DNA from: Atrichornis clamosus
Lineage: Eukaryota; Chordata; Aves; Passeriformes; Menuridae
DNA length: 64,000 nucleotides
Assembly: GCA_013400975.1 (NCBI GenBank)
Contig: WBMZ01011614.1
Span: 173-64,172, forward strand
Direction: 5' to 3'
Positions 38,390 to 51,800 of this stretch are shown here, piece after piece; the stretch's first letter is position 1, and each line of letters starts with the position of its first letter. The notes beneath the pieces were generated by a model, which saw only the letters and a list, made by a program, of their open reading frames with translations, ran no database searches and was not told the DNA's origin. The position numbers were made by a program, and so were the translations under genes.

Positions 38390-38620
38390 GATTAAATATT
38401 AATTAGGCTTCTAATATAAGCAAGCGAGTTCACAGGCCCGAGTGCCACATAAATAATGCATGAGGTACCCGAAGGCTCAGCCCGAGAAGCTGATTGGCCA
38501 CCTTGGGTTTGTATAATTATGAAGTTTCATTATTAACAGTGGAAGCAGTGGAGAGATTTGCCTAGCTTGAGGGACTTTGAAAGCATAAGCTGTCTCATTA
38601 GGGAAAAAGGGAGTAAGGCA
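38390..38620. promoter_or_regulatory. Candidate conserved enhancer-like element 1
   Basis: In an AT-rich, CpG-poor neighbourhood, 38424-38486 retains four CpGs (AAGCGAG, GCCCGAG, ACCCGAA, GCCCGAG). Around them cluster homeodomain-type cores: ATTAATTAGG at 38398, AATAATGCATGA at 38450 and TATAATTATGAAG at 38511. An inverted CCAAT box (GATTGGCC) lies at 38493. No open frame explains the composition. Conserved vertebrate developmental enhancers often look like this; target and activity are unknown. Confidence 0.35.
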
Positions 38621-38640
38621 TAATATGCAAACTTGTTAGT

Positions 38641-38659
38641 AAAAAAAAAAAAAAAAAAA
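38641..38659. repeat. A19 homopolymer
   Basis: Nineteen A residues followed by an A-rich stretch. No retroposed gene body is recognisable before it. Confidence 0.9.
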
Positions 38660-39049
38660 GAATAAAAATTAACCATAGCTCTATAACGTGAGTATTTTCT
38701 TTGTATATATAAACATTTCTAAGTGTGTAAAAAGACTGAAATTCAAATAGGTGAGGTCCATAATATAGCTATTTAGCAGTTTTGTTTGCAAGAGGTGTTA
38801 CTTAAAAGCTTTCATTCTCGGTATAAAACAATCTTTAATATTTTACAGAAAAATCCACAGGTACCTTAATGGGTTCTGCAAAGTGAGAAGTACGGAGGTG
38901 AAAGAGAATGAACACAGTCCAGGGTTCTTGCTAGAATGTGTGTTGTGCATGCAATTAAATCTCAAGGTCAAACAATTTACAGACAATTACTTTTCTAACA
39001 TCTCCAGAAATGCCTGCTTACACGTCTTTAATTTTAAATGATACTGATA

Positions 39050-39420
39050 TTCCAATTCTCCCCAAAGGTTAATGCTGACTAAATCCAGCTGTGACCTGAC
39101 ACGATGCGACAGCACAGCGCCTAATTATCCTCTGGATAGTCATTTACTTTAAACCATTAAAGAAATAGGCTGAGAGGAAGATTTAGGATCCAGAAAAAAT
39201 GTTAGCCTGACTTCTTTCTTCTTGAGGATGGGATGGGCTGAAAAATAAAAATAAAATCTTGCTAAATGTTAGCCATTTGCTTTGATGGCAGAAAATTGTT
39301 CATCCCACTCTGTTTTTTTTACAGGTTAAATTGCTAACTAGTTCATTTTATCCATTGCCTACGGCTGGCGCTAAATGTCAGTGACAAATTTTGTACTTGT
39401 CTTGAAGAATGAATTAAGTT
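39050..39420. promoter_or_regulatory. Candidate conserved enhancer-like element 2
   Basis: Bases 39098-39122 contain three CpGs (ACACGATGCGACAGCACAGC, then GCGCC), followed at once by TAATTATCC and, at 39360-39370, by ACGGCTGGCGCT. CpG density of this kind is rare elsewhere in the window. TAAT cores and GTCATTTACTTTAAACC flank it. No coding frame spans it. It is called only from composition and motif clustering. Confidence 0.3.
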
Positions 39421-42400
39421 ATGCACAAAAGCTATAGTGCTTTTTTTAAGATGAGTGAATTGCAGAGGGGAAAAAAAAGTTGCTCATTTGAAAAAGGATT
39501 ATTTCGATTAAAGGCCCTTTCTATTGTAGTGGAAGACAGGTAGTGGTTTAAGATAATTCTGACAGTTACCTCCCACAGAGGCTGCAGTCCTTTACTAGAA
39601 ATTTCTTTAAGAGCACTTGCATCAGATTATGCACTATGATTGTTATCATAAGACCATTTGTGACAGTAAAGGGAGGGAACAATTACAGAAAATGGCAACT
39701 ATTATTCATTAACTAAGGTAAAACTGGTCTTTCTTCAGAGAGGTCAGCATTCCATTGCCTTCAGAAAATCTTTCTATGGTTTGTAGCTGTGGCAATTAAA
39801 AACCCCCAAAGTACTCTCTGCCAAATATTGGTAAGAAGGAACAGTTCATTCAGAAATTTATGTAGAGAAGACCTGGTGCAGTCTTCACAAACCTCTGTTT
39901 TCCAGTTCTCTGGTAGCACCCCATCATCTCTGAGTGAATAAAGTACCTAAGTATGATTGTTACCGTCAGTGTTTGAAATTCTGTACTGGTTTACTATCCA
40001 TAAGCTAGGCCTAAGGGAGCTCTGCATGTTCGTATTTGATTTTATTTGATTTGATTTTCATGTGCACTATATATGTTTATTGAAAATCTAAAGAGATCTT
40101 AAAGTTAAGACTAGACTTTACAGCTATGTCTGTTACAGGAGGGCTTTATTAGAAAGTCTACATCTCTCACCCCACTGAACTGGCATAACTTATGCTCTGT
40201 TCTACTTTTAGTGCCTAATTTGTTCTATGGACAGTTACTGCTACACGGCAGCAATTATTTTTTCTATTTTTTTTTGGATTATGGAAGTGCCTGGTATTTC
40301 CAACTGTAAGCAGAACACCATTGTGCTGTGCACTGTACAAAAACACACATTTGAAATAAATGTTTTTAGTGGCACCCACAGGTTTTGGCAGATACTTTGC
40401 TCCTCTCACTGTGTGCATAAATATTTTCACTGATACCAGCTGTAGAAAGCGATATGGTAAATGCTAATCTCAGTACAGTCATAGCAGTCACAAATGGAAG
40501 TTAGATCTGTAATTTCAAGTTGAAAGCTGAAATGAAAAATCTAGTGATTATGCACTACTGCCCTAAGCTACTGAAAGATTCCCTCTTTCTTTCTCCTCTA
40601 CACTCTCATTCTCAGGCAAGGGGATAAGTTTTCCTCCCCAGGAGAAACAAAAATACAGATTACCAGTTTTCTGGTGATAACAGTACAACTCTTGAAGGCA
40701 GTCTGGCTTTAAAAATGCTGGGATACATCTCACCTAACTTTGGATGTATAAAGCATAGATGTCTCAGTCTGAGCTAGTCATTTTTGCGTGTATTCTAGTC
40801 AGGAGAGAAACAGGTATGACCAGATGCATTCCATGTAATTTCAGGGTTCTATTTAGGATGAGATGAATTGTCCTCTGAAGCTGCTTTGCTCTTTCTGTTG
40901 ACTTTAAAGAGAAACCTAACTTGGTTGCAGTTTTAGATTCCCACATTTGGGCATCATACTCGTGATGATTTTTCTATTCCTTAACTTTTCATCTCTTGTT
41001 TGCCTCCTCACTCTTGAAGAATTCATTTCCAGTTCATATGTATGAAATAGTGTACCTCAAGATTTTTATGAAGTATATTTTAAGCTGTTTATCTGATATA
41101 TTGTTTCCATTTGTAAATACCCTCACTTTTTACCTTCTCTTTGATAAACTAGTTGGAGCACCTTTGATCCCATATTTTTGATTATTTTTTTTAGGATCTT
41201 GCATCACATATGTAACTTTCTTCTAAGCTTTCTACTTCACGCATTTGTTGCAATGTGAGTAAGTGTTATAAGAGTGGTCTCACCAATATTTTGCACAGGG
41301 AGATGCTCATCCATGCTTCGATTTTGTGGAATATGAGACTTTTGTTAACTGTTTGTTAATGATAAAACATTGCATGAAGAAATTAAATTATACTGAGGTA
41401 GATATTTATAATTTCCTATCTACTGAGGTAGTTATTTATAATTTATAGTATTGCTTTTCAAAGAAAATTTTGGAGTTTTGCTCCCATTTACCTCTTTTGT
41501 TGCATTAGACTATATAAATGATTATATTTGTAACTGTACATTTTGCAGACTCTGGCCTTTCAGCTAAGTGATTGAGTTACACTCAACTCACTGTTTATCA
41601 TCCTACAGTCCTTTCTGTATTCTGTTAGCTTGACTTCCTGAAAATGGTTGCTAAAAATATTGTGGTGTTTGGCCAACAACTGTTTATTTTGGCATTTGCT
41701 TAATCCAGCATCTCATATCGATTATTTGATCTTTTTGGTGATTTAAAATCTTAACAAAGAAACTACTGCACCTGTCAGTGAGTCAGATTTGCTACATCTT
41801 AGTGGCTTACCCAAATTTAGGCATTTTACCTAAGCCATACAAGCAAGCAGTTGAAATAGAAAGGCATCTTCAGAGGGCAATCCATCTCACCAACTCCAAT
41901 GGAAAAGCTGAGCAAAATTTAAATTAAGAGAATGAAAAACAAAAAAAGTAAAACTGAACAAAAGAAGTCTTTTCACATGTAACTTCTCCAGAAGAGAAGG
42001 AGTGAAGCTGAAAACAGTTCAAGGTAACAGATCAGTCATATCCCACAGAATGGGTGCAAACTGTAGAGTGGGCTCTTCGAACACTGGCATGTTTCTCTTT
42101 GCTGCCTGCTCAGTAGATCTTGGAAAGTTATCATATGCTAAATATTTAACTTTTAGATGGCAAAAATTACATGGGATGAATATCAATCTGTGTTTCCTGT
42201 TTTGTTTATTTGAGAACTAGGAGAATGTCATTTAAGAAAGTGTAATGTATTCTGACATGTCAAATATTATGTTCAGTTCTTCAGAGTAATAGAAACCTTT
42301 CTGTTTCAGATTTATTCTTAGAGTAGAATTCTGTAAACTATGTCTTTTCCTTATGGCTTTTTTTTTATGTCTTAATTGTTGGATGGTCCCCTGGTAAATT

Positions 42401-43252
42401 TTATTTTACTAAAAGTTGTAATTATGTTCAGCTTAAACCTCCAGTTTGGGCTATAGAACTTTTCTGCTGAACCTCATTATAAGTCCCAGGACAAATCTCT
42501 ATAGAATCATAGTTTCTGATCCACAGACCCTGCTTCTGTGAGAGTGCCTCTAGGAGTGGGACAGGAAAATCATTAAGAAAATATTTCATCACTGGTATAG
42601 CTGTAGCTTTGAGAACCATCTTCCCAGTAATATTAAATAAAATAAAAAGGTAAAATAAAGAAGAATTTGCAAGGATTGAGTGTGAATATGTTTTGGTAGC
42701 TAAGTGACCTAAGATATTCGAAATATTTCCAGTGAATGAATTTCAACTAATTTTTGTAAGTGCTAGAGGTATACATGTTTAGTACTAAGAAGTATAGAAC
42801 ATACCTCTGTTTAATTTTTTCTTTTAAGCTAAATACATAAACTAATGTAAAAAGTTTTGCTTTCACTAGTTCTGTGTAGTAATTTACTCCATGAGCATTT
42901 GTATTGAAATCAGTGGGAACTTTTGTGGAATAAGTTAAAACTTTCTGTGTAGGTGGGAAAGAAAATAATCTCCTCACAAACAGTACCAAGAGGCAAACAA
43001 GATGTAAAGTCTATATATTCTGATTAAAATTTAACAGCTAATGAAGTGGGCACAGTACAAGAATTGGAGGGTAGTGGGGAATAAAATTCAAATTTCATAT
43101 TGAACTAATTTCAGGGTATATATTTAATTTCTTTCCTGCAGTGCTATCCTTCACTTGTTGAATCAAAGTGTCTGGTAACTTATGGTATCAGCAATTTTCC
43201 TTTTTTTCTGTGAATATTTTTCCTCTCAGTAATGAACTAATGGTTTATCCAG
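39421..43252. other. Unique AT-rich DNA
   Basis: No gene or known repeat is recognised. A 30-bp-period imperfect duplication occurs at 41391-41446. Confidence 0.55.
41391..41446. repeat. Short imperfect tandem duplication
   Basis: TACTGAGGTAG, then TATTTATAATTT, occurs at 41391 and again at 41421 (period 30 bp), with one or two differences. Confidence 0.85.
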
Positions 43253-43423
43253 GCAGAAGTAAATGAAGAAAACAAAAATATCCCTTTGGTTGCAGAAGGG
43301 GAGAACAGCATCCTGACTGCAGGCTCAAGTCCTGGCGACTGCTCCAAACACCCAGTGCTCCAGGACTCAGTCCAAGGGATGAGCAGCATCAGGGACTGGT
43401 CCCCCTCAGCTGAACATGCCTAA
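43253..43423 (+). CDS. Possible 3'-terminal coding exon, unknown gene
   Basis: After GGTTTATCCAG a frame is open for 56 codons to TAA at 43421 (AEVNEENKNIPLVAEGENS..., ending SIRDWSPSAEHA). It lacks a start codon, as an internal or last exon would. Its base composition is clearly GC-richer than the flanks over 43300-43420. The peptide is polar and Ser/Glu-rich, without membrane segment or known motif. The acceptor has a poor pyrimidine tract; a better tract ending CTCTCAG lies 23 bases upstream at 43222-43229, but its frame hits a stop at once. It could instead be an old repeat fragment or a lncRNA exon. Confidence 0.15.
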   Translation, partial: AEVNEENKNIPLVAEGENSILTAGSSPGDCSKHPVLQDSVQGMSSIRDWSPSAEHA

Positions 43424-44744
43424 AAGGCACATTTGTGACAAAAAATGATTGTAAGAAAGAAAAAGGATGCTGTGCTGTTTGTCTGGAAGGAGTCAATCTT
43501 CTTGCTGCTGGCAGTAAGGTAGTAGAAATCATTCGATGTGCAACCATGGACAGAATAAAAGCCATTGAATGAGGTTGTTACATTAATGATCAGTAATACG
43601 AAATAGATAGTAAAAACCTTGAAAGCTAGTGCATCCCCATAAAATGATTTGTGAAATCTGCACTTCACAAATTCAGATTTGAATTCAAAATGGCGCATTT
43701 CCAATTTGAGTCAATGATAAAATCTTGTTAATGTTTTACTGAAGAAAACTTTTCTATGCATAAGAAGAATTCCTCTTGTAGATTTTTAAAGTGCCCTAGT
43801 GATTGGATATTGTAACAGACCTTGTGGGGTTTTTTGTTTTGGTCTGGGTTTTTTTTTTTCTGAATGAGAAATATTAAGTTTTCACCTGAAAATCCCTATG
43901 AACTGAAATTTATCGCCTTGTCATGTTGCAAAAAAGCTGTTTCAGCCTCATTTTCTTCTTTCCTCCTTTTTAACATATATTTATCTTGATCTTTTCTTAA
44001 GTGATGGTTTCATTCCCTTTCTACTTTTTTTTTTCCTGGATGATGATAAAAAGTTTTACGCTTTCAGAACATCTCTCCTGAAACTTGCTTTTCCCACTTC
44101 CCCTCAGGACAGCTCAGGGCCCATTTGGAAAAGTTGTATCTGCTCTGGATCCTTTCAGGAAACTTAACCCATAGTGTGTCCTTAGTACATGACCCATTCC
44201 AAAAAGATATGCAGTTACTCTCAGGTCCAAAACAACATGGTCAAGCCTAGAGTAATCTTAAGCCTAAGCCTTTATTTTTGTTCCAGTGATGTAAGGATCC
44301 ATGATTCTGGATAGGTTCTTTTACAATAAGAGCTAATTCAGTTTTATATCTAGTAGAAATTAAATTTTTATTCTTGCCTTTTTTTTTAAAATTGTGTTAC
44401 ATATATTTGCATATCTCAGATGTATTCCTGTGGAAAAAAAAATAACATGAAATGTATTTAGATGTTGTTGGTTAGCTCCAACCTGAAAGATGATGAAAAG
44501 GGAGCAATAATTGCCTTAGTAGGTTTTTTTTCTGTGTTATTTCAAATTCACTACATCCAGGAAAGAACACATTTAGATGTTTGTCAGAGATTCCTAAGTG
44601 TAACAGAAGCAGTTTACAAGCAAGAACAAAGTCACATTAGTTTAATTTTGTTTTTTTAAATACTGTCTTGGCATGTGAAGTGTTCTGAAGCTAAGGGCAT
44701 TGCATAAATAGAAACCATATTATGCTATGGTGTTTATCAAATGC
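43424..44744. other. Unique AT-rich DNA
   Basis: No gene is recognised. T/G-rich low complexity is found at 43828-43860 and a T run at 44021-44034. Confidence 0.5.
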
Positions 44745-45030
44745 TCCTCATCCACTGCACGACCCCCATAAATCCACCACAGCTGTTATTATTCAGGGGT
44801 GGGAAGGTGGGGAGGATGGAGTGAAAGCTACAGAATGATTTAACACTGTGGGAACTTAATCAATAAGACTGTTGCAGCGAACTCCCAGGAAAGAGTGTTG
44901 TTTTCCATCCAGATGATAATGAGGCAGACTAGCAGCAACCTCTGGAGGAGGAATGCTGGAGCAGTGAATCTGAGGTACAGCTTTGCTAGTTGCTAATTAA
45001 TAGTTCGAGGCCAGACATCTTTTTGCCATC
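44745..45030. promoter_or_regulatory. Candidate conserved enhancer-like element 3
   Basis: A GC-richer block within AT-rich DNA, with GGGGTGGGAAGGTGGGGAGG (44797), GTTGCAGCGAACTCCCAGG (44872), ATGATAATGAGGCAG (44914) and GTTGCTAATTAATAGTTCG (44989). It combines a G-rich SP/KLF-like tract with TAAT cores and has no open frame. Function is inferred only from motif clustering. Confidence 0.25.
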
Positions 45031-48000
45031 CTATTACTTGTAGTTTCTTTCTGGTTTGTCCCACAAACCTCTTTCACTATTGGGGTCACTCTGGGCTAAG
45101 TTAGATTCTCGAAACCAAATTTAACAACAGTACTAAAAATCCAAGTTTACCTTTCTTTTCCCTTCTGTGTTCTTGGCATCACTAGTACATTTGTATGGCT
45201 AGATAGCATGTAATCCTTCCTTACGTGACAAAAATATTTTTTTCTTATTCCTTGTGCCTTGTATCCCAAATTCAGACAGCTGAACTTATTTTGGTGTTTG
45301 ACATCTGTGGTCTGACTGAAAAACATAAGAAAAGCTAAGCTGAATAAAAGTTTAACGTGACTAATATTTGTGATGTGCAAAGGTACAGATATAATTTAAA
45401 TAGTTTTAATTGTTGTTAGCTTGAAGAGGTTGGGAATGCTTGTTCTGTGCTACTTAAGCTCAGTATTGATTTTTCTCACTTTTATCTGAAGTCCAAAACA
45501 GAACAGGCATCCACTTTAACAAAGGTAAAACTCTGGCTGAATGATGCCATTATATCTGTACCTTTGCCACACACATAAGAAGTAGGGAGAAAGCAAGTAT
45601 TTCCTCCTTTGCCAGGGAAGAATTGAGGCAGTGGAAGATGAAACAGTGAGGTCAAAGTTGGCCATAAAGCAGATGGCTGTAATACAATGTTGGGCACTGC
45701 AGTCTAGTAGTGTATTGAATCCAGGTTTTTGAAGGACATGTTGTGGGAGCATCTAAAAGCATGTCATAGGTAAGAGAAAATTCATGCATTCTTTTGCTAA
45801 AACATAGGTAAGAAGTGCTACATTCAGGAAGAAATACAAGATGACATTTGCTTTAACATAGTGAAAATCTGAGTAGCAGTCAGCACCAGTCCTTCCAGGT
45901 TTCTAGTCTAGTAGTATCACTTCTACACCACCCTACTTCTCTAAGATTATTTATTTCAAGATTCTTGAAAGATTTTCTTAAAATATTTTCCTAAACCACA
46001 TTTGCCATAATTAATCAATGCTAAGAACAGACATATGAACAAAATTCTTTTTATTGATGATGCATAGTGGCTTTTGTTGCATGTAATTTTGATTTACATA
46101 ATATTTTAAAAATTAATTTGTTTTCCTGACTCATGATTGTCTCATCTTTTTGCTAAATTCATCCCAACTCTTGTACTTATCCAAGGCACCAGTATGACAG
46201 CAGAGGAAGCAGTGGAGTAACTGCACCTGTGTGATAATGTATTTTTCCGGGTTTCACAACAAAAGGCCATTGAGACTATAAATGCTCCTTTGATTTTTGC
46301 TGATCTGAGAGGTCTGTACCATCTTTGGTATCTTGCCACAGCAGATCAAGCTGTAGATCTTTATGTAGAAAATACTGCATTAACTAGAACTTTCTAGTGC
46401 TAAACATTTTTAAAAATATGTATTTAGGCTTTGAAGAGGTAATGCAGATAATTTCTTTTTTGCATTGAATTTAAATCAATCCCCACATTATAATCACTTC
46501 ATCTACTATTGAGTGGAGTGAATTACAGTCTGCATTTATGTGGGTTCAAAAATATTTCTGTTTTACCTAGAAGTTCAACTGAAGGATGCAAAATTATTTG
46601 TAAAACTTGATTTGGATACAGAGCTCCTGCAGAAATTAGGCATTCATTCCCCTGGGCAACTATCATTTTTTGAGCCTAAATATAGCACTTTCACAGTATA
46701 ATCTGTAATTAATAAACTCGCCTGGTCTATTTAGAGACGTCTGACAATTCCATTGACAGTATTTTTTTTCCATAACGTTCTTATCTGCCCCTCAGTACTA
46801 GAATTTCTGTTGTTCTTTCGCTTTCTTAGTAAGCACTTTGGGGAAGAGACCTTTGTTTGGGTCAGTGTCTGGGGTAGCACCTACTGCTTTGTTTTCCAAT
46901 TCAGAGCTGACATTGTAGGAGACAATTATGCCATAAGTAAATTGTTTAGGGCTCATTCTTTGATGCTTGTTCTCATCAGTGACTTGTGCTGCAAAAAGGT
47001 TTGATATCACATTGGTGTGGGAGGGTTTAGTAACACTTCTTACAAAATAGAAGATATCTTCATATCAGAAAGAAAACAGCAATGTTTTATTCATTAGTAC
47101 ACTGAAAATTGTAGTGCAAATACAGATTTAATTTGGATTTCAGCACAGGGCTGTCACAACGGCATATGGGTAGAAATTGCAGACAGCAGATCAGGAGTCA
47201 TTTCTAGTAGGCACCACAACAATATGTGCACGAGCACGTGTGTGCACAAATACACACACAATTCCTAAGTACAGTCTTTGTCCTAAATAAGTATCCATAT
47301 ATTCCTCATGATTTACAATGATTTTTGTTTGTGAACCAATTGTATTTTTGTTTTCTTTTGTGCTTTGACAGGATGTAATTATTTCTCAAATGTATAATAG
47401 GATCAAAGCATATTTCATTATTAAAGAAATTATTGCATTATGTTAGTGCCCTCCTGAATGCATGAAAATGTTAATCCATTTTTGTCATATTTTTTCAAAT
47501 GAACAGTTTTTTCTTATGAAAATTTTGTGAAATTAATAGTTTGCCTTCTCCCAGCCTCTGAGGGGTCTATAGCTTCAGAAGATATCAGATAAAGGATCAT
47601 GACATATAATGAGAGCAAGACTTAGCTATTAAACTTCCTTTGACTCACTTTAAATATTGATTAGAGAAACACTTCTGGGCAAATATTTATATTGAGCAAT
47701 AATATAATTCAGTGATTTTTTTAAACTTTCTGAATATCATTATGTCTTCAGTAATTTAGCTTAGAAAAATACATTGTTAGCCAAGAGTTATATGAAAAAA
47801 ATCCTAGATAGATGAGACCAAGAAAGAAGCGTAAAATTTCCAGCAGTAAACCATAATTCATAAGATGCAAAGATCCTCTGTGTTGCACAGCTTATATCTG
47901 GCCTTTCCCAGGGTTTAGGACTCTTGTACCTGGGATATTGGCTTCAAGCAATTTCTTATATAATGCTAATGTTGAGACTAATGAAACCATGCTGTTTCTA

Positions 48001-51000
48001 GATAAAGCTGATATTACATACATAGGTAGAAGAGGTAATTTCCTTATTCACTTTCTTAATGAACTCAAGGAGGATGAGGAACCTACCTGCATCTGTGACC
48101 ATCTCGTAGATTTTATTAGTTTTTTTCAACAAGAATAAATTTCTTTGCAGGTTTTTGTTTACTGGATATATAACCATAACAGCTGAACCTACTTTTTGTG
48201 TAACTGAGTGCTGTTCCCTTTGTAGGGCCAAAAAATGCATGTTAAAAATTCTCAAAAAATAAATCTAAGTCTAAGAAACATGAACATATTTGTGTTTTAA
48301 AATTTCTTCCAAGTTTTGACTCAAATGGTGAAGAGTCCAACATGTGTGCCAAGCATAGAGGGACCAAATATGTATATTATACATAACATTTGAGTATCAT
48401 CTGAGTGTGAAGGCTGTGTGTGTTGTTTAATTACTAGTTTTTATTTCTTTATTTATGATGAACCTTTGGTTATTAAATGCTCCAAAAATTCACTGAAAGT
48501 TTGAGGTATCCGGGTTGGAGAGCACTGTGAACCCTCCCCAGCTTAAGGCAGCACTCTTGGCTCAGCTGTCACATGCTGAATGTCTTGCTCGTCTTAGTGT
48601 TGCTGGTCCAAACTAAAAACCAAATGCTGCAGGGGGAGCTAAAGTAAGTGCTTGCTATGGATTTGACAGGATATAAATCTTGACAGAAGTAGTGGAGAAG
48701 AGAAAGGAGGGTATGAAGCCAGTTATCTGGATGTATCTGGCATATCCATTTATCCTTGCACCAAAGTTAGATCTCTGACAGAGATTATTTTTGCTTTAGG
48801 TAGGAAAATCTATACAAATTTAACAGATATTTGCATGTATTCCTATTATTCAAAGTTATTAAAAAGATAATTTCTACCTGTAAGAAAAATTTTCCTTGGT
48901 CAATTTCTCAGTTAGAGTCCATATCTTTGCTGGTGCCTGGATTTCAAGAAAGCTGCTTTAATTTAGGAGAATTACAGGGTTTGGTCTATTGCCTGTAAAT
49001 ACTTTATGAAATAGTCAAATCAGTTTGATCTTATTTGAGGTTGTAATACCTCAGTAATGATTGTATTATGGATGTATGCCATGACAAAAGCCTGGCTGTA
49101 TATTGAAATGGCATCCATATGTCCATATTTCAACACAGTTGGGTTTTGCAGTTTCATCTGAATTTTGAACTAATGTTTAATAGTTAATTTTAGATTGTAT
49201 TAAAATAACATTTATATCATCTTTTATTGCTGATGTGTAATATTGAGATTCCTTCATCTTAAGTCTTTCTTACTGGAATATAGTTTATTATTGCTCTGAT
49301 TCATATTGTCCTCTGTCAAGTAAGAAGTAATGCAACTTATTCTTCAGACCAAATTATTGAAAATGAGAGTAGTATATACTGTTCTATTTGAGAGTCAGGA
49401 TCAAAATCCATATAGTGGCTTAAAACAGAGACGAAAGAGATGTTCTAAATACGCTATAATGAAAAATACCTAAAAGGAACCTAGGTTTCAAAACTTTCAA
49501 TTGGTAAACTAAGTAAATAGGTAAATGCTTGAGTTGCTTTTTGTTATTTCAAAGGATGCAAAACCATATTCTTAGGAATATGATCTACCTGCTGAAATAT
49601 GGAGGCGAGCCTGAAGTAATATTCTAAGACAGTACTTCCTGCTTTTGTCAAAGAATGATCTGGCCTTAGGGATTAGCCCACAGTCTGGCTGAAGTGAGGT
49701 TTTGTCTCAAACCAATGAAGGTGTAATAAGCAGAGGGTGTGTGGGTGTGCAATAGCTTAAAATTCTAAGGTTATACAGATGTCTGCAGGAAAAGCCCAAC
49801 CTCTGTAGGAAATGAAAAATATAGTTTTAATTTTTCTCAGGAATGACAGTGATTCTAAAATAGTTCATCAAAGATGATATTTGTCAACAAAGCAAGTACA
49901 TGTCAAATATGATGTTTCTGACTCAATATGGAGGTTCATGCTATCACAGTGTAGCCAAATCAGTTTTTTTGATAATTCAGTTTGCAAACTAATCTAAAGT
50001 AAAGTAGGACTTTTCTTTACTGTATTGTTGATTTCTAATTTTTCTATTTAACCTGGTTTTTTTTCTTTCTGGTCAGATATTGTCCCAAGTTTCTCTGAAT
50101 GTACCATTCTGAATGTGATGGTGAGTAAAGACATACCTAATTCTAATAGTTATCTTGCAATTTTTTTCCCTTCCTGCTTTCTGCCAGTATTTTTGACTTG
50201 CAACTTTCTTGTAATTGTGTTCCTACAGCAAGTTATTTCTGATAGATCTCTACCATGTCTGATTACATTTTTCTTATATCCCAAGTGACAGATTTTGGTC
50301 CTGGACTTATTACCTCCTCAGGTTCTTTTTTCAGGTTTGTAATTACATGGACCAATTTAATGTGAAAGTCAGGATGCTAATTTATTTAGTTCTTATCTTA
50401 GATTTGTTGCTTTTCATATTCAAAGTATCTTCTTTGATTGTCCAGTATCCTCTTCCCTAGGTTAGTGGCATACTTCAGTTAGGTTTCTCCTTCCAGCATA
50501 GAAGTTGAGCATCCTTCTTCCTTATTGCTGTGACATTTCATGTAAGCAGAAATTTAAGTCTAGTTTTGTTTACATTTGCTTATATTGTTGCTGATCTGGT
50601 CAGTATCCTTACTGACAGTGATTGTGTGACATCATTTTTTGGTTATCTTGCTATAATCCACATGTTTTTGGTCCTGTCTGTGAGAAACTGTAGCTACGAA
50701 AACCTTACCACACATAATACTTCACTAGTGTGTAGTACCTAGTAGTGTGTAGTTGAGAATGACTGCAACTCAGATAGTAACACAGGCCTCTGTTGAACTC
50801 ACAGACCAAAATATTTCCTCAAGTAAATGCAATTCCACCAGTAAAATGAGATAAAATATCATATGTAACTGAGAAAATATCCTTGATGGAAAAAGAGGTT
50901 TGTTAAATCTCTGCTCATTACGAATTCTCTGAATATGTGTAGGACACCAGAAAAAGGCTTAAACAACCCTTTCAGTAAGTAACTGCAAAAAATAGATATC

Positions 51001-51753
51001 TCAGAATGAAGACATTAAGTGGTGGTGTTCCTTCTTTTGATAGGATGACAGTCTCTTGATGTTTTCTGTTGTTCTCACTGAAATCAGCTAAGAAGACTAG
51101 TTGTGTTAGAGAAATTCAAAGAGAATTCCATTCCATATAAAGATAAAACAGATGCTTTTTCTAAGCATTTTCTAAGCAAATATGAAAGTCTAAGCATGTT
51201 TGGGAGTTATTTAAAGGCAAGTTTAAACATTGAATGTGTGAGAAGCTAATTCAGTCCTTTCTCTGAAACACTAATGGGTCTGGTACCTTGGACAGAAGAT
51301 TTTGGAAAGCTGTTACTGACCAACCCAAATTTTAAAAGTCATTTATTTTGCCAAGTAAGAGTAAAGTAAGACCAGCAAGATGCTCAGAGAGAGTAGGCAG
51401 TGCTCTGATGCTACGGATAAGATAGAAGGTCTGCATTGCTGTATAAAATAGATTAGGCAGAACAGCATTTCAAGACCAAAGGAAGCACCACAACTGTAGC
51501 CTTCATAAAGATAAAGATCCAGGAAAAATCTGACTTCTGAGGAAAAATTTCAAGAATAGAACTGCATTGATTTTCAGTTTTCAGATTTCAATATTTTCAG
51601 GCTCTCCCAGGACATCACTACCCAAGTGTTGCCTCAGAGAACACCTTGCACAGAATCAGTAGTAAAAAATGCAGTCAAAGATGACTGTCAGTTTGGAATA
51701 AACAGGACATAGAGTGATTTACATCTGAACAAAAGCAATGATGAGATTCTGTA
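45031..51753. other. Unique AT-rich DNA
   Basis: About 6.7 kb with no recognised gene or repeat family. It includes a TG/CA-rich patch at 47225-47262 (GTGCACGAGCACGTGTGTGC), and one isolated 44-bp segment with good splice signals at 50077-50120. Confidence 0.5.
50077..50120 (+). other. Possible 44-bp micro-exon
   Basis: The segment is preceded by TTTTTTTTCTTTCTGGTCAG and followed by GTGAGTAAAG, both close to splice consensus. Only one frame is open (IVPSFSECTILNVM, with the first two bases belonging to a split codon). With so short a segment, chance splice-like flanks are likely; no partner exon was found. Confidence 0.12.
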
Positions 51754-51800
51754 ATATTAACACTATGGGGAAAACAGTATTAACACTATGGGAAAAACAG
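51754..51800. repeat. Two-copy tandem repeat, ~23 bp
   Basis: TATTAACACTATGGG followed by GAAAACAG or AAAAACAG occurs twice in tandem. Confidence 0.9.

Noticed and set aside
38641..38680. Poly(A) tail of a processed pseudogene
   Set aside because: The sequence before the A19 run has no coding or UTR-like content, and no poly(A) signal lies 10-30 bases upstream.
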